NCBI GenBank assembly: GCA_021783215.1
Contig: JAJXUB010000008.1
Location: 1-44,292 of the forward strand
DNA: 44,292 bases
Reading direction: 5' to 3'
From: Actinomycetes bacterium
GTDB lineage: Bacteria > Actinomycetota > Actinomycetes > Actinomycetales > Dermatophilaceae
The translations under genes and the position numbers were made by a program. The notes below the pieces were generated by a model. That model made no database searches. It worked only from the letters and a program-made list of their open reading frames with translations, and had not been told where the DNA came from. Positions 27,020-33,252 of the stretch are shown here, piece after piece. Position 1 is the stretch's first letter, and every line of letters starts with the position of its first letter.

Positions 27020-27092
27020 GCCGGAGAGTCCTGGGAGGCGCGCGGCGGGCAGCCGCTCCCGCGTCGAGGGCCCGGGTGGGGTGGGGGCAGGC

Positions 27093-27614
27093 TCAGCCGG
27101 TCGCGAGGTCCGCGAGGCGCCACCGTCCGTTGACCCCCACGAGCCGTAGCGCCAGAGCCCGCACCCTCGTTCCGTCGACGACGACGACGCTGGCCTCGGC
27201 GACGCCGTCGGCGGGCTCGCAGATGACGACCCGACGAACCCGCACCGGCGCCCGGCTCGTCCTCGCCTGCGCGGGGCTGAGCCGCTGCGACGTCGTCGCC
27301 CGCCGCGCGAGCCCGGCGTAAACCTCCGGGGTCGTCCACCGGACCAGCTGGGGGAGGCTCCGCGAACCGCGGACCACCTCGAGGACCGCCTGGCCGAGCT
27401 GCGCGGCGAGCGGGGCAGGATCCGGCAGGTCCCGCCGGGGCGTTCGGGGACGCGGCGGCTCGTCGTCGACGGGGTCGGGGAACTCGAACAGGAGGGCGCC
27501 TTGGACATACGCCGACGGCGCCGTCGCCCGCAGCAGCTCGGCATGGTCGGCGAAGGTCTCCGGCGGCCGTGACTCCGGAGCGGGATGGAGCGTGATGCCG
27601 GTCGCCGTCGTCAT
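27093..27614 (-). CDS. DUF6459 (Rv3235-like) family protein
   Basis: A 173-residue protein. The N-terminal part is Pro-rich (TLHPAPESRPPE, PDPVDDEPPRPRTPRR). The conserved part starts at LAAQLGQAVLEVVRGSRSLPQLVRWTTPEVYAGLARRATTSQ (about 75-118) and ends with strands VRVRRVVICEPADGVAEASVVV and RALALRLVGVNGRWRLADL. That C-terminal NTF2-like shape (RRV...PxxGVxEasVVv...VRAlAlRLe...WRct) is the family hallmark, as in Rv3235 near secA1. ATG 27614 overlaps the LysM gene's TGA (ATGA), so it is the second gene of a minus-strand operon. It is convergent with secA; the 73-base gap carries only weak GC hairpins. Function unknown. Confidence 0.8.
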   Translation of the reverse strand: MTTATGITLHPAPESRPPETFADHAELLRATAPSAYVQGALLFEFPDPVDDEPPRPRTPRRDLPDPAPLAAQLGQAVLEVVRGSRSLPQLVRWTTPEVYAGLARRATTSQRLSPAQARTSRAPVRVRRVVICEPADGVAEASVVVVDGTRVRALALRLVGVNGRWRLADLATG

Positions 27615-28393
27615 CGGTCGCCTCCGACCGGCGGCGGCACGAGCAGCACCTGGCCCGGCAGAAGGACGTCCGGGTCCGCGCCGATGACGCTCCGGTTGGC
27701 GGCGTACCACCGTGGCCACTCGGCGGCGACCTCGGCGTCGCTGGCGCCGGCCCCGAGGTGGCGCGCGGCGATGCCCCAGAGGCTGTCGCCGCGGTGGACG
27801 ACGGCGGAGCCGCCCGGGGCACGCGAGGTGGCGGTGTCCCGAGTGGGCGCGAGCGGTCCGGGCGCGGTCACGGGGCGGACGACCGGGCGGGTCGGGGTGA
27901 AGGCCACCACCGGGGCCGGGTCGACGGCGGAGGATGCCGGCTCGCGCTGGGTCCCCGTCGTCCATCCCACGGCCGGTGCCGTGGCGACCGGCCGCGCGCC
28001 ACCGGGGCCGCCGTCGGCCATGGCGGTCGCCGGGAGGGCGAGCGCGCCGACGGACGCGCCGGCGACCGTGGCGACGACACGGCGGATGAGGGCGGGCGTC
28101 ACGCGTGAGGAGAGGCGGGCACAAGCCCCACCGAGCCGACCCGGAAGGTGGGCCAGCGTCTCCAGGGCGGCGGACAGGGCCAGCCAGCCGAGGAGCGCGT
28201 CCGAGGCCGTTGCGGACGCCGTTGCGAGCAGCGTCGCCGGTCCCTGCTCGCGGCCGCTCCGGGCGCCGACCCACGCGGCGTCGGTGACCAGCGCCGCCCC
28301 CAGGAGGAGCGCGGCGCCGGCGACGAGGAGCACGCCGACCCGCAGGCGCTCCGAGCGGTTTTCCTGTTTGCCTGCGTTTAGATGCGTTTGCAT
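27611..28393 (-). CDS. LysM-domain membrane protein
   Basis: A 260-residue protein. After a short hydrophilic start come hydrophobic helices at about 18-38 (RVGVLLVAGAALLLGAALV), 55-75 and near 97-112, then a Pro/Ala/Thr-rich extracytoplasmic linker. The C-terminal LysM-like module is VHRGDSLWGIAARHLG...PRWYAANRSVIGADPDVLLPGQVLLVPP (about 200-255), expected to bind peptidoglycan. Start 28393 is chosen because TATCGT lies 7 nt upstream with a TTGCGC -35 box. The first 20 codons are AT-rich and lie over a 10-bp direct repeat, so GTG 28333 is a real alternative. It is cotranscribed with the DUF6459 gene. Confidence 0.78.
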   Translation of the reverse strand: MQTHLNAGKQENRSERLRVGVLLVAGAALLLGAALVTDAAWVGARSGREQGPATLLATASATASDALLGWLALSAALETLAHLPGRLGGACARLSSRVTPALIRRVVATVAGASVGALALPATAMADGGPGGARPVATAPAVGWTTGTQREPASSAVDPAPVVAFTPTRPVVRPVTAPGPLAPTRDTATSRAPGGSAVVHRGDSLWGIAARHLGAGASDAEVAAEWPRWYAANRSVIGADPDVLLPGQVLLVPPPVGGDR

Positions 28394-28396
28394 GTG
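28367..28396. repeat. Three tandem 10-bp direct repeats (TTTNNNTGCG) at the LysM-gene start
   Basis: Units at 28367-28376 (TTTGCCTGCG), 28377-28386 (TTTAGATGCG) and 28387-28396 (TTTGCATGTG) repeat with an exact 10-bp period, one DNA helical turn. They are strikingly AT-rich for this genome. On the minus strand they run from about +1 to +27 of the LysM-gene promoter. Helically phased direct repeats are the kind of site bound by BldC-type MerR-like proteins, and a bldC gene lies 600 bases away; that link is inference. Confidence 0.6.
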
Positions 28397-28400
28397 AATG

Positions 28401-28428
28401 ACGATACTCACGGTGGTTCGCTGCGCAA
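28401..28428 (-). promoter_or_regulatory. Promoter of the LysM-DUF6459 operon
   Basis: On the minus strand TTGCGC (28428-28423) and TATCGT (28406-28401) are separated by 16 bp. The expected transcription start coincides with ATG 28393, giving a leaderless mRNA. The direct repeats at 28367-28396 begin right at the start point. Confidence 0.55.
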
Positions 28429-28458
28429 GAGGGGTCGGACCCTCGCTACGGTGGTGGC

Positions 28459-28626
28459 ATGTCGTGGGAGGACCTCTTCGCGGACCTCGAGGCGCAGTTC
28501 GAGGCACTCCAGCGCCGGGACCGTGACGCCGAGATCGCGGACCGGACGCGTCGCGAACGCGCAGCCGTGGACCTCATCTCGCGGCTCGCCGGCCACCGCG
28601 GCCGACCGCTGGCGGCGCACCTGTGA
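28459..28626 (+). CDS. N-terminal part of a split conserved actinobacterial protein
   Basis: A 55-residue product that begins MSWEDLFADLEAQFEALQRRD, a start I recognise from longer single-chain hypothetical proteins of actinobacteria. It continues as an acidic/basic coiled helix to DLISRLAGHRGRPLAAHL. The frame ends in TGA at 28624-28626, overlapping GTG 28623 of the next frame, where the same protein appears to continue (TGGSVRGDLLDLGGDWLAL). The break falls in a strand-turn-strand of the expected SH3/Lsm-like barrel. TACGGT (28447-28452) lies 6 nt before the ATG, fitting a leaderless mRNA. Either gene fission with coupled translation or a one-base indel explains the arrangement. Confidence 0.65.
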   Translation: MSWEDLFADLEAQFEALQRRDRDAEIADRTRRERAAVDLISRLAGHRGRPLAAHL

Positions 28627-29000
28627 CCGGCGGCTCCGTCCGGGGAGACCTGCTGGACCTCGGCGGCGACTGGCTCGCTCTCGCGGACGGGGCGCGGACC
28701 GTCCTTGTCGCCCTCCCCGCCGTCGTCGCGTTCGACGGCCTGGGCGGGCGCGTCGAGCCGGCGAAGGCCGCGCGCCGGTTCGGCCTCGGCTACGTCCTGA
28801 GGGGCCTGGGCCGGGACCGGTCCGTCGTGGCCGTCACAGACCGGTCCCGGCGCGTCGTCACCGGCACCATTGCCTCGGCCGGCGCCGACCACGTCGACGT
28901 CGCCGTCCATCCCGCCGACGAGCCGGGCCGTGCCGCCGTTCGGCGCGGCCTATGGACGATCCCCTATGCCGCCCTCGTCACGGTGGCCCCGGCGGGCTAG
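28623..29000 (+). CDS. C-terminal part of the split conserved actinobacterial protein
   Basis: A 125-residue beta-rich product: VRGDLLDLGGDWLALADGARTVLVALPAVVAFDGLG resembles a small SH3/Lsm-like barrel. It is followed by a helix-rich middle (RVEPAKAARRFGLGYVLRGLGRD) and a second barrel (SVVAVTDRSRRVVTGTIASAGADHVDVAVHP...YAALVTVAP). It reads as the continuation of the 55-residue frame upstream after a one-base shift, and its GTG overlaps that frame's TGA, so it can still be made by coupled re-initiation. Its stop shares the tetranucleotide CTAG (28997-29000) with the convergent bldC stop. Function unknown. Confidence 0.65.
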   Translation: MTGGSVRGDLLDLGGDWLALADGARTVLVALPAVVAFDGLGGRVEPAKAARRFGLGYVLRGLGRDRSVVAVTDRSRRVVTGTIASAGADHVDVAVHPADEPGRAAVRRGLWTIPYAALVTVAPAG

Positions 29001-29230
29001 TCGTCGCCGGGGAGCCGTGGGTGCGCCTTGACGAAGTCCCGGGTCTCGGCATACATCCGCTGGATGTAGGTCTCCAGCTCGGTGGCCTCGACGCGCCACT
29101 GTCCCCGGCCCCCCACCTTGATGGCGGGCAGGTCTCCGGAGCGGACGAGGGCGTAGGCCTGGGCCGCGCTCACGTCGAGGATCTCGGCGACGTCGGCGAG
29201 CTGGAGGAACCGCTTGGCCATGACCGCCAT
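28997..29230 (-). CDS. bldC: BldC-family MerR-like DNA-binding protein
   Basis: A 77-residue single-domain winged-helix protein: FLQLADVAEILDVSAAQAYALVRSGDLPAIKVGGRGQWRVEATELETYIQRMY is almost the BldC core. In Streptomyces BldC binds cooperatively to phased direct repeats and represses entry to development; in Micrococcales its targets are unknown. The effector-binding domain of true MerR proteins is absent, as expected. ATG 29230 is used; ATG 29221, three codons later, is equally possible. The 113-base gap to the divergent SAF gene contains TATCGT at 29310-29315 and no obvious operator. The GGCATAC word at 29048-29054 encodes Tyr-Ala with a rare TAT codon. Confidence 0.9.
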   Translation of the reverse strand: MAVMAKRFLQLADVAEILDVSAAQAYALVRSGDLPAIKVGGRGQWRVEATELETYIQRMYAETRDFVKAHPRLPGDD

Positions 29231-29343
29231 TGTGCCCGCTCAGCGGCCGGCGGCGCGGAGGTCGTCCACAGCATGCCGCGCTCGACAGGCGAGCAGGCCC
29301 GACGCCTTCTATCGTTCGAAGGAGACCGTCGACGGAGGAAGAC

Positions 29344-30006
29344 GTGACCGACCTGCCCGCGCGCCCAGCGAACCGCCTACGCAAGCCCTCGTGGCACGAC
29401 TCGCGCCTCGTCGTCGGCGTCATCCTCGTCCTCCTGTCCGTCGCGGCCGGCGGCGTCCTCGTGGCCCAGGCGGACCACCGCGTCCCCGTCCTCGTGGCGC
29501 AGGCGGATCTGGTGCCGGGTGACCGGCTCACGGCGGACAACACGCGGGTCGTGCCCGTCCAGCTCGGCGACGGGCTCGTCCGCTATCTGGCCGGGACGAC
29601 GAGGCTCGGTGACCGGTACGTCCTGCGCCCCGTCCGCCGCGGCGAGCTGATCGCCGCCTCGGGGGTCGGCGTGGCCGCCGACCTGGCCGTGCAGCCCCTG
29701 ACGGTCATGGCGGATGCGACGTCCGCGACGGCGCTCGTGCGCGGCTCGGTCGTCGACGTCTATGTCAACATCCCCAAGGGTGGCTCCAGTGAGGGGTACG
29801 CCGGCTCGGAGCGGGTGCTGACGACGATCGCCGTGGCGGACCGCCCGGCGCCCTCGAGCGGGCTCGGGACGTCCAGCGACCGGCTCCCCGTCCGCATCCT
29901 CGTCCCGCGGGAGCGGGTCAACGACCTCGTCAACCACCTCGACGACGGCTCGCGGATCACCCTCGTCCCCATCCCCGGGTCGTTGACGGCAGGCCCGGGG
30001 TCGTGA
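29344..30006 (+). CDS. SAF-domain (CpaB/RcpC-like) membrane protein
   Basis: A 220-residue protein with one membrane helix (about 22-42, LVVGVILVLLSVAAGGVLVA). A SAF/antifreeze-like beta-clip domain follows (about 45-110: VPVLVAQADLVPGDRLTADNTRVVPVQL, RYVLRPVRRGELIAASGV), then a second beta domain (VDVYVNIPKGG...LTTIAVADRP, VRILVPRERVNDLVNHLDDGSRITLVPIP). The layout is that of CpaB/RcpC proteins of Flp-type pili, but no secretin, TadA/B/C or Flp pilin gene is present here. GTG 29344 has GGAGGA a few bases upstream. It overlaps the CpaE-like gene by GTGA. Possible -10 box TATCGT at 29310-29315. Confidence 0.8.
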   Translation: MTDLPARPANRLRKPSWHDSRLVVGVILVLLSVAAGGVLVAQADHRVPVLVAQADLVPGDRLTADNTRVVPVQLGDGLVRYLAGTTRLGDRYVLRPVRRGELIAASGVGVAADLAVQPLTVMADATSATALVRGSVVDVYVNIPKGGSSEGYAGSERVLTTIAVADRPAPSSGLGTSSDRLPVRILVPRERVNDLVNHLDDGSRITLVPIPGSLTAGPGS

Positions 30007-31253
30007 CGGCGCGCGTCCTCACGGCCCTACGGGACGACGTCGAGTCGCGGCTCGTCACCATCCTCGAGGACTCGCCCGACGTGACCGTCGTCCGCCGGTG
30101 CGCCGATGTCGAGGATCTCCTCGCGGCCGCGTCGGCCGGGCTCGCCGACTGCGCCCTCGTCTCCGCCGGCCTGCGCGGCCTCGACCGGGACACGGTCGCC
30201 ACGATGGCGGACCATGGCACCGGGGTCGTCGGCGTGACCGCGACGACGGGTCCGGGCGACGTGGCCGACGAGGCGGACGAACGCGTCCTGCGGCAGATCG
30301 GCGTCGCGACGGTCGTGTCCGAGGACACCGACGTCGTCCGGCTTGGGGACGCGATCACCGAGGCGGTCGGCGCGCTCGGCGCCGGACGCCGATCACGGGA
30401 CGCCGAACCGCCAGGGCGGACGCCGCCGGCGACGTCCGGGGGGCCTGGCAGCGCGCGCACCGAGCACGACGGGCGGCTCGTCGCCGTGTGGGGCCCGACG
30501 GGGGCACCGGGCCGGACGACGGTGGCCGTCAACGTGTCGGCGGAGCTGGCCGCGCGAGGGACCTCGGTCCTGCTTGTCGATGCGGACACGTGGGGTGCCG
30601 GTGTGGCGCAGGCCCTCGCCCTCATAGACGAGACGCCTGGTCTCGTCGCGGCCGCCAGGGCGTCCGAGCAGGGCAGGCTCGACCGCGTCGGCCTCGCGCG
30701 GCTCGCGCCGGTCGTCCCTCCTGGGTTCCGGGTTCTCACGGGCCTGCCCCGCGCCGACCGGTGGCCCGAGGTGCGGCGGGCGGCATACGAGCAGGTCCTC
30801 GACCTGGCCAGGACCCTCGCCGACGTCATCGTCGTCGACTGCGGGTTCGCCGTCGAGGACGACGAGGAGCTGAGCTACGACACGGACGCTCCGCGGCGCA
30901 ACGTGACGACGGTGACGACACTGGCGAGGGCGGACCTCGTCCTCGCCGTGGGCAGCGCCGACCCGGTCGGGCTGCAGCGCCTCGTGCGCGGTGTCCAGGA
31001 CCTTCGGGAGCTCACATCGGCCGACGTCCGCGTGCTCGTCAACAAGGTGCGGGCGTCCGCCGTCGGGACCCATCCCGAGCGCCGGATCGCCGATGTCCTC
31101 GCCCGCTTCGCCGGCCACGAGGACGTCGCCTTCCTCCCTTGGGACCTCGAAGGCTGCGACGCGGCCATGCTCGCGGGGGTCTGCCTCGGCGAGCGGGCCG
31201 CCCGCTCGCCGCTCCGGGTCGCCCTGCGTGACGTGGCCGGGTCCCTCGCCTAG
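30003..31253 (+). CDS. CpaE/TadZ-like MinD/ParA-superfamily ATPase with atypical P-loop
   Basis: A 416-residue protein. Residues 1-125 resemble an atypical receiver domain (RVLTALRDDVESRLVTILEDSPDVTVV...DCALVSAGLRGLDRDTVATM), as in CpaE/TadZ. After a Pro-rich linker comes a MinD/ParA-like domain: P-loop G164-PTGAPG-R171-TT, VLLVDADTWGAGVAQALAL, DVIVVDCGF, VLAVGSADPVGLQRLVRGV and VLVNKVRASAVG. The P-loop Lys is replaced by R171 and the signature first Lys is absent, so ATP binding or hydrolysis is probably altered, as reported for TadZ proteins. It is coupled to the SAF gene. Likely role: positioning a membrane assembly with its SAF partner; the partner machinery is not visible. Confidence 0.82.
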   Translation: MTARVLTALRDDVESRLVTILEDSPDVTVVRRCADVEDLLAAASAGLADCALVSAGLRGLDRDTVATMADHGTGVVGVTATTGPGDVADEADERVLRQIGVATVVSEDTDVVRLGDAITEAVGALGAGRRSRDAEPPGRTPPATSGGPGSARTEHDGRLVAVWGPTGAPGRTTVAVNVSAELAARGTSVLLVDADTWGAGVAQALALIDETPGLVAAARASEQGRLDRVGLARLAPVVPPGFRVLTGLPRADRWPEVRRAAYEQVLDLARTLADVIVVDCGFAVEDDEELSYDTDAPRRNVTTVTTLARADLVLAVGSADPVGLQRLVRGVQDLRELTSADVRVLVNKVRASAVGTHPERRIADVLARFAGHEDVAFLPWDLEGCDAAMLAGVCLGERAARSPLRVALRDVAGSLA

Positions 31254-31275
31254 CACCGGTGGTCTCGGGTGCCCC

Positions 31276-31294
31276 GCCGCCCGCGTCCGGCGGC
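31276..31294 (+). terminator. Hairpin after the SAF-CpaE operon
   Basis: GCCGCC (31276-31281) and GGCGGC (31289-31294) form a 6-bp GC stem with a 7-nt loop, 23 bases after the stop of the CpaE-like gene. There is no T-run. The rest of the gap to 31364 shows no strong element. Confidence 0.4.
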
Positions 31295-31363
31295 CCCCGG
31301 ATATCGAACGTCACGTGCGCGCGGGGGTGCCGCAGGACCGACCGCGTCTGCGAGCATGGCGGC

Positions 31364-32818
31364 GTGACCGATCGGCTGAGCTCGCTTGACGCGTCCTTCC
31401 TTGCTCTCGAGGAGGGAACGACGCCACTGCACGTGGGATCCGTCATGGTGTTCCAGGCCGCCTCGTCGACGGTCGACTACGACCGGATCATCGCCCTCAT
31501 CGAGGAACGGCTGACGCTCGTCCCGCGGTACCGCCAGCGAGTCATGGAGGTGCCCGGCCGGCTCGCCAACCCGCTGTGGGTCGACGACCCGGCCTTCGAC
31601 GTCACCTACCACGTGCGGCAGGCGGCGCTGCCGAGGCCGGGAAGCGACCGCCAGCTCGAGGAGTTCGTCACGCGGATCTCGCCGCGTCCGCTCGACCGCA
31701 ACCGCCCGCTGTGGGAGGCCTACATCGTCGAGGGCATGGAGAACGGTCGGTTCGCCATCGTCACGAAGACCCACCCCGCCCTCGTCGACGGTGCCGCGGC
31801 CCTCGACCTCGCACATGTCATCCTCACCGAGGACCCCGGCGCTGGCCCGGAGGCGGCCGGGGCGGAGCCGGTGGCCTGGCGCCCCCGGCGCCTGCCCAAC
31901 ACGATGTCGCTCGTCACCGAGGCGGTCGGGGAGATGGTGCGGCGCCCGATGCAGGTCGTCGAGACCCTCCAGAGCGGTGTTCACGACGTCGCCGCGACCG
32001 GCGGGCGGGTGCTCGCTGCGGTCGGTGAGGTCGCCTCGACGCTGCTTCAGGCATCCGCCCGGCCCGCGCCGAGCCTCCCGCTCAACGGGCCCGTCGGCAG
32101 CGCCCGTCGCTTCGTCATGGTCGGCACGGACCTCGCGGACTACCGGGATGTCCGCTCACGGCTCATGAAGGGCCGGCGTCCGGAGGAGGTGACGGTCAAC
32201 GACGTCATCCTCGCCACCCTCGCCGGAGCCTTGCGGACGTGGCTGCTCACCCGTGGCGAGGCCGTGACGAACACGACGACGGTCCGCGCCCTTGTGCCCG
32301 TCAGCGTCCACACCGGGGACGACGACGAGCGGGGGCACCACCTGTCGGCGTTCTTCGTCGACCTGCCGGTCGGGGAGCCGAACCCCCGTATGCGCCTGCA
32401 CCAGATTGCCTACGCAATGCACCAGCAGACCGACGCCGGGCGCGCCGTCGGTGCGAGGTCGCTTTCCGGGCTCGCCGGGTTCGCGCCCCCGACGATGCAC
32501 TCTCTCGGTGCCCGGATCGCCCGCATGGCGTCGCGGCGCCTCTACAACCTCGCCGTGACGAACGTCCCCGGGCCGCAGCGTCCCCGGTACGCCCTCGGCG
32601 CGCGCCTTCTCGCGACGTACCCGGTGCTGCCGCTCAGCCCCGACCAGGCGCTCGCCATCGGGCTGACGTCCTACGACGGCGGCGTGTACTACGGCCTCCA
32701 CGCGGACCGGGACACGGTCCCCGACGTCGACGTCCTCGGTCGCGCCATCGTCGACGCGCTCGCCGAGCTCCGGGAGGCGCCACGCCTGGCCCGGTCGCGC
32801 GGGACCATTGAGCCATGA
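31364..32818 (+). CDS. Wax ester synthase/diacylglycerol acyltransferase-family protein
   Basis: A 484-residue WS/DGAT protein. It starts with the family LSSLDASFLALEEGTTPLHVGSVMVF, has VDDPAFDVTYHVRQAALPRPGS, LDRNRPLWEAYIVEG and the C-terminal DUF1298 elements (VNDVILATLAGALRTWL, VRALVPVSV, LAVTNVPGP, PLSPDQALAIGLTSYDGGVYYGL). The active-site motif, normally HHxxxDG, reads H137-P138-ALV-D142-G143: the second His is Pro. In Acinetobacter AtfA both motif His matter and the second has been reported essential, so this protein may be inactive or use another mechanism. GTG 31364 gives the family N terminus. Its TGA overlaps the next ATG. Confidence 0.9.
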   Translation: MTDRLSSLDASFLALEEGTTPLHVGSVMVFQAASSTVDYDRIIALIEERLTLVPRYRQRVMEVPGRLANPLWVDDPAFDVTYHVRQAALPRPGSDRQLEEFVTRISPRPLDRNRPLWEAYIVEGMENGRFAIVTKTHPALVDGAAALDLAHVILTEDPGAGPEAAGAEPVAWRPRRLPNTMSLVTEAVGEMVRRPMQVVETLQSGVHDVAATGGRVLAAVGEVASTLLQASARPAPSLPLNGPVGSARRFVMVGTDLADYRDVRSRLMKGRRPEEVTVNDVILATLAGALRTWLLTRGEAVTNTTTVRALVPVSVHTGDDDERGHHLSAFFVDLPVGEPNPRMRLHQIAYAMHQQTDAGRAVGARSLSGLAGFAPPTMHSLGARIARMASRRLYNLAVTNVPGPQRPRYALGARLLATYPVLPLSPDQALAIGLTSYDGGVYYGLHADRDTVPDVDVLGRAIVDALAELREAPRLARSRGTIEP

Positions 32819-33204
32819 CGCAGACCCGCATCTACCTGCCCCTGTCGGCCGACGGCATCCGTGCCCTCGCGCGGACCGGCGCCACAGACGAAGGGGCGGA
32901 CCCGGCGTATGCCGTGACGGCCGCCCTGCGAGCCGCGTCGCCGGGAGCGGGGGACGAGGAGCTCGAGGACGCCGCGCTGCGGGCCGCCGCCGCGGGGGCG
33001 GGCGTCTTCGCCGTCGCCGCCGCCGACGTGGACCCTCACGACGTCGCCGAGGCCACCGAGGACGACCCCGCACGGGTCGCGGTGGCCGGGCCGGTGCCGG
33101 TGCAGCGGATCGCGTCCATCCACGTCGTCGACGGTGCGGACATCCTCTGGTACGACGTCACGGAGCTTGCGGAGGTCGACCGCCTCGCGGCGCGCGCACC
33201 GTGA
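32815..33204 (+). CDS. DUF6912 family protein
   Basis: A 129-residue acidic, Ala-rich protein beginning with TRIYLPLSADGIRALARTG, which is the family start. It alternates strands and helices (AYAVTAALRAASPGAGDEELEDAALRAAAA, GVFAVAAADVDP, RVAVAGPVPVQRIASIHVVDG, ILWYDVTELAEVDRLA). No membrane segment, signal peptide or catalytic motif is seen. The ATG overlaps the upstream acyltransferase stop (ATGA at 32815-32818), so both are probably cotranscribed. It contains a GTATGCC word at 32907-32913 (Tyr-Ala, rare TAT codon). Function unknown. Confidence 0.75.
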   Translation: MTQTRIYLPLSADGIRALARTGATDEGADPAYAVTAALRAASPGAGDEELEDAALRAAAAGAGVFAVAAADVDPHDVAEATEDDPARVAVAGPVPVQRIASIHVVDGADILWYDVTELAEVDRLAARAP

Positions 33205-33252
33205 CACGATGGGCTCGAATGACCGACGCGTCGAGACCCACAAGGAGCACGC

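Noticed and set aside
27020-27092. Terminator between secA and the DUF6459 gene
   Set aside because: The only long inverted repeat (GCTGAGCC/GGCTCAGC) includes both stop codons and has a loop of over 60 nt; internal stems are only 5 bp.
24128-27544. Open frame of about 1138 codons on the minus strand opposite secA
   Set aside because: It mirrors secA codon periodicity in GC-rich DNA, its product is low-complexity (Val/Leu/Asp/Gly-rich) without family features, and secA is certain.
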